Shown: piece after piece, positions 17,439 to 25,556 of the stretch
How the letters are laid out: every line of letters begins with the position of its first letter
Numbering within the stretch: position 1 is the stretch's first letter
Source of the DNA: Symploca sp. SIO3C6
GTDB lineage: Bacteria; Cyanobacteriota; Cyanobacteriia; Cyanobacteriales; Coleofasciculaceae
NCBI GenBank assembly: GCA_010692425.1
Contig: JAAHHJ010000016.1
Location: 153,925 to 217,924 of the forward strand
Direction of reading: 5' to 3'
Length of the DNA stretch: 64,000 nt
Made by a program: the position numbers and the translations under genes
Notes under the pieces: model-generated
What the model was told of the DNA's origin: nothing
The model's database searches: none
Seen by the model: the letters and a program-made list of their open reading frames with translations, nothing else

Positions 17439-20400
17439 TTATCGTAGAGCAGTGTTGAGAACGAAGGATTTAACCAGAGTACCTGATTGAGAAAGTTGCT
17501 CAGCTTGCTTGTCAAACTGCTCTCTAGCTTGATCAATGTCAATTTTTGGAGATTTTTTCTTTCTTGAGTCCTGATCATTCCACTGACTACAGTTAAACCA
17601 ACCAACTAAATAAAGACCGTATGCATGAATATTATCTAACAAGTACCGTCCAACAAGCTGTGTTTCCATGGCACTGTTGATTTCATCATGCCAACAACCT
17701 TTGACTTCGATAATGACGGTAATGGAGTCATAAAACCCTCCATTTGGCTTTTTCAGGACTGCATCCACATGGATATCAGTTCTTTCTCCTGGTGATCCTC
17801 CGTAGTTACGCCTCAATTCTACTTCTCTGTTAACGATAATACCTCGTGACTTCAAATCTCTATCTAGGAAACGCTTTACATAGTCTGAAAATGCATTCTC
17901 ATCAACAGGTTTGAAAGAATTATTGTCAAATTTATCCCATAAATCTCTAGCAGACGGAGTTTCACCTTGAAGTTCTAATTCAAGACGTTTGAGAGACTCA
18001 AGCAACACGTTGAGAAGATGCTCACCATCTTGAACCAAACGCTTATTTTGGTCAATAACAATCTCAAGAAGATCTTTTGGTTGAGGCGGTTTCCAAGTTT
18101 GACTACGCGCTATAGCCCTAGCTTTTAGTAATCTCCATTGTATTAACTCTTTTTGTTCTGGAAGCTCAATAATAATCTTTTGCAGTGCTTCACAAGCTTC
18201 TGGAGTCCCACGCTCTTGAAGATGCTGCAGAATGTAGTTTTTCCAGAGCCTGACTTTATGAGTTTTATCTAAAATTATGACAGCTTCTATACCCCTGAGT
18301 TCCTTCGTCTCTTGCTTAGATTCTTCAATTTCTGGGTATTGTTGGGTAAGAAAAATATACAAATCGGCTAGATATTCTTCTTGAAGATTCTGTTCAATTT
18401 TACCTTTGCAGGTGGCTGGGAAGGCTATGGGTTCTAATACTTCTCGACCAAATTTAGAATCTTGTTGTATTGCAGACCATAAAACTGACCAATTAGAATT
18501 ATCTGCGTGAACTAGAAGCAAACGAGCAGCTACAACTGCCTTATCCCTTATCTCTCCGAAACTAGGTATTGAAGCAGTAATAAAAGATCTAGCAATTTTT
18601 TTAGCTTCATCAACATCGTCACTGAAAATATCTCTGAGTAAAATTTCTAGCATCCCTGCTTGCAAATCTTCATCTTTGACTTTATCGAATATTAACTTTG
18701 CTAGAGGTTTATCCAATAATTTTTTAGTCATGCGATAAACGTCGTGAGAGTAACTAGTAAGAGGCTGATAGTTGCGCTGATGCATCAAAACTATCAACAT
18801 TTCAATAAATTCTTCAGAAGCACTGTGGTATGCCGTTCTAACTATCTCTCGACAAGGTTGCTCTTGTTGTTCTATATCTCTAGAAGTCAAACTTATAGAT
18901 TTAAGAATAACTGGTATCCACTTGATCCAGATACTAGTAGGAAGGGTTGAGATAAATTCTGACTCCTGCTGCTGTAGTAAATATAATGCTTGATAACCAG
19001 TAAAAGCATTATTGCGGAAGGTGTTATTCTCTCGCCAGGTTTGGGTTTCTGGCTGCCCAACATCGAGATAAACTTTTGCCGCTTTAATAATCCTTGCTTT
19101 TGTATCTGCTTCTGCCTCTTGCCATCCTGGGAGTTTCGCCAAATTTGGTTGATCAGGAAAGTGCCAGTGAGTACTTGTTGGTGTAAGCTGCATTGCCATA
19201 CATACCTGCCACCATAGTTCAGGTTGTCCTGATTCTACCTGCTCTAAAGCCGTAAGCACCCTCTGTCTTAATGGTGGATCTAGTAAAGGTTTTTGCTCAG
19301 GAGGCTTTGGCCGGTTTTGCCATTCTAAGTAACTTGTTTTCGCCTGTTCTGCCCTTAATGAATTAAGCTCTATTGGTTCTAAATCTGAGGCAAATTCTAA
19401 TTTTAGAATGGGATTATCCTGACTAGCTTTGATAATAGTACTCAATTGGTTGGAACTATCCCAATCTAGATTCCAGCGGATTAACTTCGCATACATCTTT
19501 TGGATATGTTCGGAATCTGAGGATTGTAGGTGTTCAATCAGCCAAGGAAAATCTTCATCCCAACTCTTGATAAAACCATACTTGCTATCGCCCAATAAAA
19601 TAAACAATTCTGGCTTCGAGTCTGGCATTCTTGAAAAGATAGCTTCTATAAGCTGACGGCGTTTATGGTTATTAGATTCTAGTTCTTGTTTAAGCAACAA
19701 CAAATTACTCTCGTTATATACGAGTGGCTGGTATTTTTTGAGTCTTTGAAAAGCTAAACTTGCAAAAGCTTGCAGAATTTCAGGTTCTTCAAGAGACTTC
19801 CACGCCTTTAAAATGACAGTATCAGAAAGTCCGTCAAATGGATAATAGAGTTCTTGCCTAGCCAGTTTCTTTTCAAGCCATTTGAGCATCTTTGGTAAGT
19901 CAGATAACTGGAGGCTTTGTGCTAATTCTATTAGTATAAAATCCTGATATGCACCATAAAAAGTAGAACGATCGCCTCTTATTTTTGGTTGCGAGAGGCT
20001 ATTGAGTAGCTCTTCAATCGTCAAATGCTTCGACTGTTTCGACCAAACAGCCTTAAGACTATATCCCTTTAAACTATCATCTGGATCATCTCCAGCTTCA
20101 CCAAGTACAAGCGGTTTCAATTTTGCCTTGGTTTCTTCATCTCCAATTTGACATATACTACGTGCTGCAAATACTCTTACTTGGTAAGGTTGTGATGGCT
20201 CAAGTGCTATCTTCACCAGATCAGACTGTACAGCTTGTAGGTTACAATCTCTAGCAATGTCGATCGCTATCCACCTAGAAATTTCTCTTTTATTGGAATC
20301 ACAAATATATGCTTGAAGTTGACTAGCTAGCTTTGAGTGATTCAGTTCTTTATATAACCCTACTTGAAGAGAATATGATAACTTTTTCTCATCATACGCC

Positions 20401-21716
20401 TTCAGTAATGACTCTACTAAAGTAGCTTTATCTGTTTCCGTAAATGTGGCTATATCACCTTGAAGTAAAACATCCGGATCTGTTTTCCTAACTTCCCGAA
20501 ATAATTCAGGCATCATGCTACATAGCCAAGCTGTCGTTCCTCGCAATTGAGGAATAACTCGGTGATCAGGATGCATGATTAGATTCAAAATTTGTGGAGG
20601 GTTGAATTGATGATGCTTTAGATACCATGCCGCTAAAAATTCAGCGTAGGTTTGATGTGCCCATACCATCTGATGTTTCTTACCAGGAGTAAATAATCCT
20701 GTAATGGATAGCACCTCCTTAATGCAAGCTTCATCAACTGATAACTCTTGTTGCTCAAGACTTTCTCTTCCTCCAGATAAATCTTGGATAGGTATCTCAA
20801 AAACTGTTACTTGTCCATATTCACGGCTATCACGAACAGCAGCCCGATTTGAAAATAATGTCAGAAAAGCGATACGAGCTGCAACGACTAGGCGAGGTTT
20901 AGCATCTAATTTACCTACAAACCCTGCTTCATAACGATCTGGGTTAATCTCTTCACAAAGCTGTAAACATCCTTGTTCGTATAAGTCTTTCTGAGAAGTC
21001 GGTAAACCTCCGTCTTTTCCATAGATATCTAAAAGAAACTTTAAGGTAATGGGCTTAATCGCAAGTGGAATAGCATTTTTATTCCGAACTTCCTCTAATA
21101 TTTTGTCTGAGTCTATTCCATTTTTACTTGATGCTTCGATAATATCTTCGTGTCTTAAAGGAATCAGCTTATAAATCCCAACCTTATCCTTTCCCCATTT
21201 TTCTTGGAGCTTTTGCTCTAGACTATTTTTCCAATCAGCTGCTCTACAGGTGATGCGAAAATATAAGCGCTCGCTAGGAAGTTTTTCTATCTGAAGCTTT
21301 AGAATTCGGACAAGTATCTTTACTGTCAGTAATCCTTCGTCGAGGCTATCTAAAAAAAGATACAGTCTGTAATTACCTTGAAGCCAATCTTGAAATATTT
21401 GATCCTCAAAAATATCTTCGCATAATTCACTCTTGGAAGTGTAATCACCTAAACTGCGCCATAGACACTTATGTGGTGAATTTTTTAGCAAATCCTCTAA
21501 TCTTTTATATTCTTGTTTAAGTACTGTCGTCTTACCCATACCTGCTTCACCCAAAAGTACCAAGCAGGGAAAGTCAGATATTGCTTCAAGAGTTACCGAA
21601 TCTGGATTATTCGTATCTCCCCATCCAGGGTAAGACAAAGAACCACCATTGAAAAGATTAAGCTGATCTGATCGAGGAGACCAAAACCGCTTCCAATCGT
21701 AAATATGCTCAGACAT
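17439..21716 (-). CDS. NACHT STAND ATPase with HEAT-like repeats and C-terminal PD-(D/E)XK nuclease
   Basis: A 1425-residue protein. Residues 1-50 hold a family-specific lead (YDWKRFWSPR). A NACHT ATPase follows with Walker A GEAGMGKT (56-63), Walker B LFLDSLDEG (D123, D126, E127) and winged-helix features to about residue 360 (VWAHQTYAEFLAAWYL). About 850 residues of helical repeats come next, HEAT-like in places (SRWIAIDIARDCNLQAV, VRVFAARSICQIGDE). The C-terminal domain has a PD-(D/E)XK signature (GERTDIHVDAVL at 1310-1321, then IIEVKG with E1337 and K1339). The natural reading is a stress or phage sensor (helical repeats), an ATP-driven switch and a DNA-cleaving effector. Characterised Avs proteins carry the effector at the N-terminus; here it is C-terminal. 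Immune function is inference. The TnpB element ends next to the stop codon. Confidence 0.88.
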   Translation of the reverse strand: MSEHIYDWKRFWSPRSDQLNLFNGGSLSYPGWGDTNNPDSVTLEAISDFPCLVLLGEAGMGKTTVLKQEYKRLEDLLKNSPHKCLWRSLGDYTSKSELCEDIFEDQIFQDWLQGNYRLYLFLDSLDEGLLTVKILVRILKLQIEKLPSERLYFRITCRAADWKNSLEQKLQEKWGKDKVGIYKLIPLRHEDIIEASSKNGIDSDKILEEVRNKNAIPLAIKPITLKFLLDIYGKDGGLPTSQKDLYEQGCLQLCEEINPDRYEAGFVGKLDAKPRLVVAARIAFLTLFSNRAAVRDSREYGQVTVFEIPIQDLSGGRESLEQQELSVDEACIKEVLSITGLFTPGKKHQMVWAHQTYAEFLAAWYLKHHQFNPPQILNLIMHPDHRVIPQLRGTTAWLCSMMPELFREVRKTDPDVLLQGDIATFTETDKATLVESLLKAYDEKKLSYSLQVGLYKELNHSKLASQLQAYICDSNKREISRWIAIDIARDCNLQAVQSDLVKIALEPSQPYQVRVFAARSICQIGDEETKAKLKPLVLGEAGDDPDDSLKGYSLKAVWSKQSKHLTIEELLNSLSQPKIRGDRSTFYGAYQDFILIELAQSLQLSDLPKMLKWLEKKLARQELYYPFDGLSDTVILKAWKSLEEPEILQAFASLAFQRLKKYQPLVYNESNLLLLKQELESNNHKRRQLIEAIFSRMPDSKPELFILLGDSKYGFIKSWDEDFPWLIEHLQSSDSEHIQKMYAKLIRWNLDWDSSNQLSTIIKASQDNPILKLEFASDLEPIELNSLRAEQAKTSYLEWQNRPKPPEQKPLLDPPLRQRVLTALEQVESGQPELWWQVCMAMQLTPTSTHWHFPDQPNLAKLPGWQEAEADTKARIIKAAKVYLDVGQPETQTWRENNTFRNNAFTGYQALYLLQQQESEFISTLPTSIWIKWIPVILKSISLTSRDIEQQEQPCREIVRTAYHSASEEFIEMLIVLMHQRNYQPLTSYSHDVYRMTKKLLDKPLAKLIFDKVKDEDLQAGMLEILLRDIFSDDVDEAKKIARSFITASIPSFGEIRDKAVVAARLLLVHADNSNWSVLWSAIQQDSKFGREVLEPIAFPATCKGKIEQNLQEEYLADLYIFLTQQYPEIEESKQETKELRGIEAVIILDKTHKVRLWKNYILQHLQERGTPEACEALQKIIIELPEQKELIQWRLLKARAIARSQTWKPPQPKDLLEIVIDQNKRLVQDGEHLLNVLLESLKRLELELQGETPSARDLWDKFDNNSFKPVDENAFSDYVKRFLDRDLKSRGIIVNREVELRRNYGGSPGERTDIHVDAVLKKPNGGFYDSITVIIEVKGCWHDEINSAMETQLVGRYLLDNIHAYGLYLVGWFNCSQWNDQDSRKKKSPKIDIDQAREQFDKQAEQLSQSGTLVKSFVLNTALR

Positions 21717-21824
21717 TCTGAGTTAGTTTGGGGCAAACAGAATACTTGCTTAATGATAGCTTTATTGCAAGAGCTTGGTAAAGAACTAAATTAATCAGCT
21801 GATAGGTTGGCTTGATTGACAGGG

Positions 21825-21856
21825 AAACCCAACATTTCCAAAGGTTTTCTGGGTTT
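21825..21856. repeat. Short inverted repeat upstream of the NACHT gene
   Basis: Arms AAACCCA (21825-21831) and TGGGTTT (21850-21856), resembling degraded cyanobacterial interspersed palindromes with AACCCAAC motifs. It lies about 110 bases upstream of the NACHT start, in the 281-base gap to the HTH gene. No other feature is seen in that gap. Confidence 0.4.
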
Positions 21857-21997
21857 GGGTGGAAAAACCAAACTAAGAGACCCCAATTCGCTTTAACCCT
21901 AATATCCGTCTTCTGTCACTCTCGAGTTTTTCCTATTATTAATACTTTCCAGCCAGAAGGTCTATTAGTCGATACAGCGTTTGCTCATAGAATTTTG

Positions 21998-22546
21998 TTA
22001 ACTTTCCTGCCTTGAGCAATTTCTATCAAGAAAAAAGTCTGCGATCGCCTTGGGCGCTGAGCTTTGCTCAATCGCCTTTGGCATTGCTCCGCTTAAAGCG
22101 CTTCGGGCTAATCGCAACTCTGAATTTCTCGTGAACACCTCAACTTGGAAGGGAGTCTCAATCCAAACCTTTGCGCCGCAAGGCTTAGGGGCGTCGGGTC
22201 GATAAACCACCCGGCACGGTCCATGGATTTCCACCTCGTGACCGTAAATATTGCTTTTCCCTCGCTTAACGCTAATCACCGGAGCAGACTTTCCCTGTTT
22301 TCGATTTTGGCGAATAGTCTGCTGATTGACATGAATGATCGTCACAGGGCAAGGTCTTTTCCTACGCCAACGGGCTTTAGGTCCTCTTGTTCCTTCACTG
22401 ACTTGTGGCATTCCTTCCACTAGGGGAATTATCCAAGACCTACCAGCCTTAAACGCTCCCTTTATTCTGCCTCCGGAGAGTAATTGGCGTATTCTCCTGG
22501 TAGATATACTCATCAGTTTTGCCGCTTGTGTGGTACCAACAAACAT
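21998..22546 (-). CDS. HTH (MerR/excisionase-like) protein with repeat-derived C-terminus
   Basis: A 182-residue basic protein. The N-terminus MFVGTTQAAKLMSISTRRIRQLLSGGRIKG is a typical helix-turn-helix of the excisionase / MerR-like DNA-binding class (about residues 5-50). The middle is Arg/Lys-rich (KARWRRKRPCPVT) with an unassigned beta-rich region (YGHEVEIHGPCRVVYR). The last roughly 45 residues are encoded by a GC-rich, HIP1-containing repetitive stretch (22035-22130), so the original end was probably elsewhere. It is on the same strand as, and 281 bases upstream of, the NACHT gene. It could regulate that gene or be a relic of a mobile element. Regulation is a guess. Confidence 0.65.
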   Translation of the reverse strand: MFVGTTQAAKLMSISTRRIRQLLSGGRIKGAFKAGRSWIIPLVEGMPQVSEGTRGPKARWRRKRPCPVTIIHVNQQTIRQNRKQGKSAPVISVKRGKSNIYGHEVEIHGPCRVVYRPDAPKPCGAKVWIETPFQVEVFTRNSELRLARSALSGAMPKAIEQSSAPKAIADFFLDRNCSRQES

Positions 22547-22706
22547 CTGTCTAAAAAATCTTCCTAATTAAGGAACAGTTTATCTCATAGCATTAGCAGT
22601 TTTCTTGTCATCATGGAAATTACCTATGCTTCTTCGAGTTATGAGCTAATTGCTAGTAGCCAAAAAAAAAGGTAAGTAGCTTCTCGAAGATCTCAAGACC
22701 ATGAAT

Positions 22707-23312
22707 TCAATTAATTGGAGGGAGGATAGAAGTAAGAGTGAGGGTGAGACGAGGAAATGCCAGGGGAGAAACTTGGTTAGGTTCGGTGAGGATGAGATGG
22801 CGAGCATAACCTGTGGGAGTTGAGTCACTGAAGACGTGTAGTTGGCGATTTTTAGTATCGAGTACCCAATATTCAGTGATACCTGCCTGAGCATAGAGCT
22901 TATCCTTGATTTCGCAATCCTGTTTCAGTGTCGAGTCAGCCACCTCCACCACCAGATAAACATGATTAGGACCCGGATGCTGTTGAGCGTAATCTAGAAC
23001 TGTTCCTTTAACGATCACCAAATCTGGTTCTGGCTCTGAGAAATTATCTAGTTGAATTGGATCTTGAGTACGAATCAGGGCACTGCTGCCAAGTTGATCG
23101 CGTAGGGCATTCGCCAGCAGATGCAGCGAGGTAACATGGGAAGTTCCTTTGGCAGCCATCAGTGTAATTTGTCCAGCAATCAGTTCAGTTCCTTCGTTGG
23201 AGTCAAGAATGCCCAACTCGCTCATCCGGTGGTAGTCTTGTACCGTCCAACGTTTGAGATAGGTTGGCTCCAGAGTGAAACTTAGATTAGCAAGGGTGTT
23301 TAAAGGAGTCAT
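22707..23312 (-). CDS. Uma2-family (DUF820) nuclease-like protein
   Basis: A restriction-endonuclease-fold protein of the Uma2 family, massively amplified in cyanobacteria and usually without known target. The 201-residue protein shows the family layout: YHRMSELGILDSNEGTELIAGQI, then EPEPDLVIV (active-site Asp), then YLVVEVADSTLKQD (Glu-x-hydrophobic core) and KLYAQAGITEYWVLD. The active-site acids are conserved, so it may be catalytically competent. ATG 23312 is preferred to TTG 23321. It diverges from the CDF exporter gene with only 63 bases between the two starts. The biological role of the family is unclear. Confidence 0.9.
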   Translation of the reverse strand: MTPLNTLANLSFTLEPTYLKRWTVQDYHRMSELGILDSNEGTELIAGQITLMAAKGTSHVTSLHLLANALRDQLGSSALIRTQDPIQLDNFSEPEPDLVIVKGTVLDYAQQHPGPNHVYLVVEVADSTLKQDCEIKDKLYAQAGITEYWVLDTKNRQLHVFSDSTPTGYARHLILTEPNQVSPLAFPRLTLTLTSILPPIN

Positions 23313-23375
23313 GGTAATCAAGATTTAGGATAGGAATATTAAAATATTCAACTTTAAGTCAGTGGTGCAAATTCC

Positions 23376-24263
23376 GTGTATACAGATAACCGTCCTATAG
23401 TTCGGAAGGTTTTACTCATCACCCTACTGCTAAATCTACTGGTGCTAGCCCTCAAAGCAGCTGTCGGCTGGTGGACAGGTTCTCTTAGTTTACTTGCCGA
23501 TGCCCTCCACAGCGTTACTGATAGTGCCAGTAACATTTTAGGATTGGCAGCTAATCAGTTAGCCTCACCTACACCGGATCGTGATCATCCCTACGGACAC
23601 CAAAAATTTGAAGCCTTAGGAGCATTGGGAATCGCAGCTTTTTTGGGCTTTGCCTGCTTGGAAATTTTACAAGGCATTATTTCGCGACTGTTAATAGGCT
23701 CCCAACCAGTAAAAATGTCAGCTTCTGCCCTGTGGCTAATGCTAATTGTCCTGGGAGTTAATATAGGTGTAGCTTTCTACGAGCGTCGTGCAGGCAAACG
23801 CTTGGGCAGTCGTATTTTACTTGCCGATGCCCAACATACCATGAGTGATATCTGGATTACAATGACCGTACTCTTCGGTCTGATTGGCATCTGGAGTGGT
23901 TTTAAGTGGCTCGATTTGCTCTTAGCTTTTCCTGTGGCACTATTGGTATTTCGCAGTGGCTGGAAGGTGCTGCAAGAAAACTTGCCTTGGCTAGTAGATA
24001 AAATGGCGATCGCCCCAGAAGCGATTCAAGAAATTGTTATGCAAGTTCCCGGCGTAATCAACTGCCACAAAATTGCTTCTCGTGGTTTAGTGGGGCGTCA
24101 AGTCTTTATTGAAATGCATCTGATTGTCGAGGCAAAAGATGTAGACAACGCTCATACAATTACTGAAAATGTGGAAACTCACTTGGAAGAACGTTTTGGT
24201 TCAGTGCGAGTTTTAATTCATGTCGAGCCACTAAGTTACAAATCTGACCAGATTAGCTTTTAG
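23376..24263 (+). CDS. Cation diffusion facilitator (CDF) metal exporter
   Basis: Inner-membrane divalent-metal/proton antiporter (Zn, Fe, Mn or Co type). The 295 residues contain the CDF signature: a first helix pair (LLNLLVLALKAAVGWWTGSL), SLLADALHSVTDSASN with the HxxxD metal site, PDRDHPYGHQKFEAL, a second site LADAQHTMSDIW, and a C-terminal cytosolic ferredoxin-like domain (about 215-290). The start is GTG at 23376; the short distance to the divergent Uma2 gene leaves little room for an earlier one. Metal specificity cannot be read from sequence alone. No Zur/Fur box was identified. Confidence 0.93.
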   Translation: MYTDNRPIVRKVLLITLLLNLLVLALKAAVGWWTGSLSLLADALHSVTDSASNILGLAANQLASPTPDRDHPYGHQKFEALGALGIAAFLGFACLEILQGIISRLLIGSQPVKMSASALWLMLIVLGVNIGVAFYERRAGKRLGSRILLADAQHTMSDIWITMTVLFGLIGIWSGFKWLDLLLAFPVALLVFRSGWKVLQENLPWLVDKMAIAPEAIQEIVMQVPGVINCHKIASRGLVGRQVFIEMHLIVEAKDVDNAHTITENVETHLEERFGSVRVLIHVEPLSYKSDQISF

Positions 24264-24291
24264 TAAGACACTTAGTTCTGTAAATCAGTAG

Positions 24292-24341
24292 TTTTCCACA
24301 ACAAAAAGCACTTTTCCACAGCATGGTGTTAGTTTTCCACA
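24292..24341 (+). promoter_or_regulatory. Three phased DnaA boxes (TTTTCCACA), candidate origin or DnaA-binding locus
   Basis: Three perfect copies of TTTTCCACA, the cyanobacterial DnaA-box consensus, occur in direct orientation at 24292-24300, 24312-24320 and 24333-24341. They are spaced 20 and 21 bases start to start, so they face the same side of the helix. They lie in the gap between the convergent CDF and hemJ genes. A near-match in reverse (TGTGGAACA) occurs at 24592-24600. Isolated copies of the 9-mer elsewhere in the window lie inside genes. Confidence 0.55.
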
Positions 24342-24529
24342 AAGGATAAACAATTGATAATCACTACCATCATTATCCTTAACCTAAAACACATCTAATT
24401 TCATCAACCAAAATCATCTGTTTTTTGTAGAATAGTTGTGAGATGTTTGTGGGATTGGCGTCTCGTCCGCCCCAAAATATGCAAGTTGTAGCAAGTTATA
24501 ACAACGAACATGTCGTTTAGCAAATCATA

Positions 24530-24593
24530 TTTTGATTAAAAGGGAACAGAGAACAAGGAAGTGTCCTAATAATTGTGGCGACTGCTACAAATG
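24530..24593 (+). repeat. 64-bp dispersed repeat, copy A
   Basis: Ungapped match to 42403-42466 with 53 of 64 identical positions (counted by eye), including the invariant cores AGTGTCCTAA and GACTGCTACA. Both copies are intergenic and in the same orientation. There is no open reading frame or obvious long hairpin. The nature is unknown: a short interspersed element or a small RNA/leader fragment are possible. Confidence 0.7.
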
Positions 24594-24659
24594 TGGAACA
24601 GCTCATTAAAGTCACTTTGCTCAAAGTCCCTTTCAGGTGAGAGGTCTTTACTGGAAAAT

Positions 24660-25259
24660 TTAAGGATTAGCAGATGCCTGTGCTTGCTCATCTACTAGGG
24701 GTGTCTCAGCTAAGAGTTTTTCTTTGTCGCGCTTGCGTTTTTTGGCGTAGAGCTGAATGATTACTGCCATCGCGACAATCAGTCCTACAATTCCCCAGGC
24801 AGTGATATCTGTCGGCAGACTATTTTTGAAAACTGCCAGTAACACAATTGCTACTAGCAACAGAGTTGGGGCTTCATTGAAATAGCGGAAGTGTTGACCA
24901 CTCCAGTTAAATTCTCCTGCCGCCAACCGCCGCATGATACGACCACAGTAAAAATGATATCCCAGTAAAGCGACAACAAAAGCTAGCTTGGCATGTAACC
25001 AGCCGTCTTTGAGAAGCTCTGGTTCAGTAGTCAGTAAAGCGATCGCCATTACTACCGTCAACACCATTCCTGGCATGGTAATCAAATTATAGAGGCGTTT
25101 TTCCATAATTTGATACTGATTTTTGAGAATCGTTTGGGCAGGTTCTGACTGCTCAGAAGCTTCTGCGTGATAGACAAACAGACGCCCCAAATAGAACAAG
25201 CCAGCAAACCAAACGACGACACCAATCAGGTGAAATGCCTTGTACCAAAAATAAGCCAT
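24660..25259 (-). CDS. hemJ: Protoporphyrinogen IX oxidase HemJ
   Basis: Membrane enzyme that oxidises protoporphyrinogen IX to protoporphyrin IX, the last common step of haem and chlorophyll synthesis in most cyanobacteria. The 199-residue protein matches HemJ (UPF0093). The N-terminal helix FWYKAFHLIGVVVWFAGLFYLGRLFVYH carries the conserved histidine (quoted here in full as a positional motif, residues 4-31 in shortened form: WYKAFHLIG, WFAGLFYLGRLFVYH). EKRLYNLITMPGM, WLHAKLAF and a conserved HFRYFNEAPTLLL follow, with four to five membrane helices. The C-terminal 30 residues are a charged cytosolic tail, longer than in minimal family members. Monocistronic, with its own upstream region. 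Confidence 0.93.
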   Translation of the reverse strand: MAYFWYKAFHLIGVVVWFAGLFYLGRLFVYHAEASEQSEPAQTILKNQYQIMEKRLYNLITMPGMVLTVVMAIALLTTEPELLKDGWLHAKLAFVVALLGYHFYCGRIMRRLAAGEFNWSGQHFRYFNEAPTLLLVAIVLLAVFKNSLPTDITAWGIVGLIVAMAVIIQLYAKKRKRDKEKLLAETPLVDEQAQASANP

Positions 25260-25328
25260 AGTCTATATCCTCCAATTTTATCAGGTGAGATTATCTAATT
25301 TTCCCACTCTATGGTCTCAAGGGGCTTG

Positions 25329-25411
25329 TATCCAGTTGTCATCTTGGAGAGGGGGGATAGGGAGAGGGGGAGATGGGGAGAGAGAGTTATCTATTAGAAA
25401 ACAACTGGATA
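25329..25411. repeat. Minisatellite enclosed by an 11-bp inverted repeat
   Basis: A GGGGAGAT-type array (25345-25386) is flanked by perfect inverted arms TATCCAGTTGT (25329-25339) and ACAACTGGATA (25401-25411). The unit lies upstream of hemJ and of the exported-protein gene, in a 297-base gap that must also hold both promoters. Confidence 0.65.
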
Positions 25412-25556
25412 TTAGGTTAAATTTAACAACTCATCTAGAAATTTACTAAATCATACATAAATTAAATGCTGACTTATACATGTTCGCAAACAAGTGCTTG
25501 AAATAATTAATTTATGACAGCACAGAAAACTAATTAATTAACAGACAACAAAAATT

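Noticed and set aside
17439..21716. Assignment to a named Avs family
   Set aside because: The domain order differs from characterised Avs proteins (effector at the C-terminus), and no profile comparison could be run.
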